DNA of 64,000 nt from NCBI RefSeq assembly GCF_004361815.1, contig NZ_SNWA01000002.1, positions 1,240,001 through 1,304,000 of the forward strand, in the 5' to 3' direction. Each line of letters starts with the position of its first letter. The first letter of the stretch is position 1. This DNA is from Paraburkholderia sp. BL10I2N1 (GTDB lineage: Bacteria > Pseudomonadota > Gammaproteobacteria > Burkholderiales > Burkholderiaceae). The notes beneath the pieces are model-generated. The model saw only the letters and a list, made by a program, of their open reading frames with translations, did not search any database and was not told the DNA's origin. The position numbers were made by a program, and so were the translations under genes. Shown here piece by piece: positions 61,891 to 64,000 of this stretch.

Positions 61891-63951
61891 ATGTCGCGCA
61901 ACAAGTCACCGCGCCACGCTACCACCGAGCAACAGACGGTCGACGTCTCCGAGGCGCAGATCGCCGTGCACTGGCCGGAGGAAGACTATTTCCCGCCGCC
62001 GACTCCATTCGTTGCGCAGGCCAATCTGGCAGATCCAGGTGTGTTCGAACGCTTTTCCCTCGAACGGTTTCCCGAGTACTTCAAGGAGTTCGCGGACCTT
62101 CTGGACTGGTACAAATACTGGGAGACGACGTTCGACGCCAGCCATCCCCCGTTCTGGCGCTGGTTCGTCGGCGGCAGGATCAACGCGTGTTACAACTGTG
62201 TGGATCGCCACCTCCCCGGCTACAGGAACAAGACGGCGATCCATTTCGTGCCCGAGCCGGAGAGTGAGGCGGTACAGCACCTCACCTACCAGGAGCTTTT
62301 CGTACGCGTCAACGAGTTTGCGGCCCTGCTGCGCGATTTCGGCGGTCTGAAGGCGGGCGACCGTGTGACCCTGCATATGCCGATGGTAGCGGAGCTCCCT
62401 ATCACCATGCTCGCATGCGCCCGGCTCGGCGTGATTCACTCGCAGGTCTTCAGCGGATTCAGTGGAAAGGCGTGCGGCGATCGGGTCTCGGATTCCGGGA
62501 GCCGCCTGTTGATCACGATGGACGCCTATTACCGCGCCGGTGAGCTCCTTGATCACAAGGAGAAGGCTGACGCTGCAGTCATGGAGGCCGCCAGCACCGG
62601 TCATCAGGTCGACAAGGTTCTGATCTGGCAGCGCTACCCGGGCAGGCACTCGAGTCCCACGAAGCTCGTGGATGGACGCGACGTCATCATCAACGACGTC
62701 CTTGGGAGATTTCGTGGCAAACGGGTCGAGCCCGTGCAGATGCCGGCCGAGGCGCCGCTTTTCCTCATGTACACAAGCGGCACCACAGGGCGGCCCAAAG
62801 GCTGCCAGCACTCCACCGGTGGCTACCTTGCCTACGTCACGTGGACGTCAAAGTACATCCAGGACATCCATCCCGAAGACGTTTACTGGTGCATGGCCGA
62901 CATCGGCTGGATCACCGGCCACTCCTACATCGTCTACGGCCCGCTCGCGCTCGCCGCTTCCTCGGTTATGTACGAAGGTGTGCCGGCGTATCCGGACGCG
63001 GGGCGGCCGTGGCGTATCGCTGAAAACCTCGGGGTCAACACCTTTCACACGTCGCCCACGGCAATCCGCGCGCTACGACGCAACGGACCTGACGAACCCG
63101 CGAAATACAACTACCGTTTCAAACACATGACGACCGTTGGTGAGCCTATCGAGCCCGAAGTGTGGAAGTGGTACCACGCTGTGGTCGGCAAGGGCGAGGC
63201 GGTCATCGTGGACACCTGGTGGCAGACCGAAAACGGCGGATTCCTTTGCAGCACGGTGCCGGCGATCCACAAGATGAAGCCCGGCAGCACGGGCCCCGCT
63301 ATTCCAGGCATTCATCCGGTGATCTACGACGACGAGGGAAAAGAGCTGCCGGGCGGTTCGGGCAAGGCCGGCAACATCTGCATCCGCAACCCCTGGCCCG
63401 GATCCTTCCAGACCATCTGGAAGGATCCGGATCGCTACGTCAGCCAGTACTACGCGCGCTATTGCAAGGATCCCGGGAGTAAAGACTGGCGCGACTGGCC
63501 GTATATGGCTGGTGATGGCGCGGTGCAGGCACTGGACGGTTACTATCGGATCCTCGGCCGCATTGACGACGTGATCAATGTTGCCGGCCATCGCCTCGGC
63601 ACCAAGGAAATCGAGTCGGCAGCTCTTCTCGTGTCCGAGGTTGTCGAGGCAGCAGTGGTACCGGTCGCCGACCCGATAAAGGGCAAGGTGCCTGACCTCT
63701 ATGTTTCATTGAAACCGGGACTCGCGCCCTCCGTGAAGCTTGCGGATAAAGTCACGGCATCGGTGGTTTCCCAGATCGGCGCAATCGCGCGGCCGCGCCG
63801 TGTCGTCATCGTGCCCGATATGCCCAAGACGCGCTCGGGAAAAATCATGCGCCGTGTGCTCGCGGCAATTTCCAGTCATCAGGATCCTGGCGACGTATCC
63901 ACCCTTGCCAATCCGGAGATTGTTGAACAGATCAAGGAACTCGCCCGGTAG
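61891..63951 (+). CDS. Acetyl/propionyl-CoA synthetase-like AMP-dependent ligase
   Basis: A 686-residue adenylate-forming enzyme of the Acs type, converting a short-chain carboxylate, ATP and CoA to acyl-CoA. An Acs-type N-terminal domain (YFKEFADLLDWYKYWETTFD) is followed by the P-loop-like LFLMYTSGTTGRPKGCQHST, VDTWWQTENGGFLCSTVPAI and the C-terminal catalytic Lys in MPKTRSGKIMRRVLAA. ATG 61891 follows GAGGAGG, against a longer frame from 61813. Substrate could be acetate, propionate or a related acid. With CstA, YbdD and the ACT protein it suggests use of C2-C3 acids. Confidence 0.9.
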   Translation: MSRNKSPRHATTEQQTVDVSEAQIAVHWPEEDYFPPPTPFVAQANLADPGVFERFSLERFPEYFKEFADLLDWYKYWETTFDASHPPFWRWFVGGRINACYNCVDRHLPGYRNKTAIHFVPEPESEAVQHLTYQELFVRVNEFAALLRDFGGLKAGDRVTLHMPMVAELPITMLACARLGVIHSQVFSGFSGKACGDRVSDSGSRLLITMDAYYRAGELLDHKEKADAAVMEAASTGHQVDKVLIWQRYPGRHSSPTKLVDGRDVIINDVLGRFRGKRVEPVQMPAEAPLFLMYTSGTTGRPKGCQHSTGGYLAYVTWTSKYIQDIHPEDVYWCMADIGWITGHSYIVYGPLALAASSVMYEGVPAYPDAGRPWRIAENLGVNTFHTSPTAIRALRRNGPDEPAKYNYRFKHMTTVGEPIEPEVWKWYHAVVGKGEAVIVDTWWQTENGGFLCSTVPAIHKMKPGSTGPAIPGIHPVIYDDEGKELPGGSGKAGNICIRNPWPGSFQTIWKDPDRYVSQYYARYCKDPGSKDWRDWPYMAGDGAVQALDGYYRILGRIDDVINVAGHRLGTKEIESAALLVSEVVEAAVVPVADPIKGKVPDLYVSLKPGLAPSVKLADKVTASVVSQIGAIARPRRVVIVPDMPKTRSGKIMRRVLAAISSHQDPGDVSTLANPEIVEQIKELAR

Positions 63952-64000
63952 CCCAAAGGCGCGCATCGGACAATCGCCCCAATATATCAATCTGTCGTCG

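Noticed and set aside
1..64000. CRISPR array, rRNA, tRNA or replication/partition genes
   Set aside because: No regularly spaced repeats, no rRNA or complete tRNA sequence, and no ParA/ParB/Rep-like proteins were found.

Overview
The window looks like an accessory region, such as a megaplasmid or secondary chromosome, of a Burkholderia sensu lato type betaproteobacterium (Paraburkholderia, Caballeronia or Cupriavidus). The grounds are high-GC coding sequence, protein styles typical of that group, and many insertion sequences of families common there (IS3, IS30, IS66, ISKra4, IS1634-like, ISNCY, IS5). No rRNA, tRNA, CRISPR array or replication/partition genes were seen. This taxonomic call is inference.

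Layout. 0-6 kb: the end of an SRAP gene, an RDD membrane protein, small hypotheticals, a decayed TolC-type gene, a DnaJ-like cochaperone flanked by two related short ORFs, and plsC. 6.4-12.7 kb: a short-chain dehydrogenase gene split by a complete IS1634-like element (1881 bp, CTAG duplication), a VIT-family transporter, a LysR pseudogene cut by IS30, and an orphan 264-residue protein. 12.7-21.3 kb: IS3, a 767-residue multidomain membrane protein, a response-regulator remnant, acylphosphatase, an AraC remnant, and a 2.85-kb ISKra4-type element carrying a transposase, a PRiA4-ORF3-type gene and a serine recombinase between 15-bp inverted repeats.

22.7-31.9 kb is the best-preserved functional unit. 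One arm encodes a MaoC hydratase, two crotonase-fold proteins and an NDP-forming acyl-CoA synthetase. The other arm encodes an RpiR-type regulator, a polar amino-acid ABC transporter and a C45 acyltransferase/amidohydrolase. A shared GCAACGTTTGTTG motif lies in front of both arms, with a diverged copy before the regulator, so the set may be one regulon that imports an amidated or amino-acid-like compound, hydrolyses it and degrades the acyl part as a CoA thioester.

32-45 kb: a B12-binding/radical SAM protein, an IS5 fragment, a small-molecule redox cluster (AraC, SDR, LysR, NADP-binding reductase, two SRPBCC proteins, SDR), an ISNCY remnant that truncates a DUF302 gene, and an unusual PTS-EIIA-domain protein behind a perfect palindrome. 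45-54 kb: a nested mobile-element island. Two tandem, almost identical group II introns (2006-bp period) lie beside an IS30 element; one intron is split by IS3 and the IS30 is split by IS66. 54-58.6 kb: a frameshifted plasmid-type adenine methyltransferase gene with four successive hairpins in its leader, NUDIX and CcdA-like remnants, a small hypothetical and a PhnA/YjdM zinc-ribbon protein. 58.6-64 kb: a carbon module with an N-terminally deleted CstA fused at a deletion junction to an ACT-domain gene fragment, then YbdD, an intact ACT-domain gene, and an acetyl-CoA-synthetase-like ligase.

The mixture of complete elements with clean target duplications and many truncated genes points to recent and continuing element activity on a non-essential replicon.
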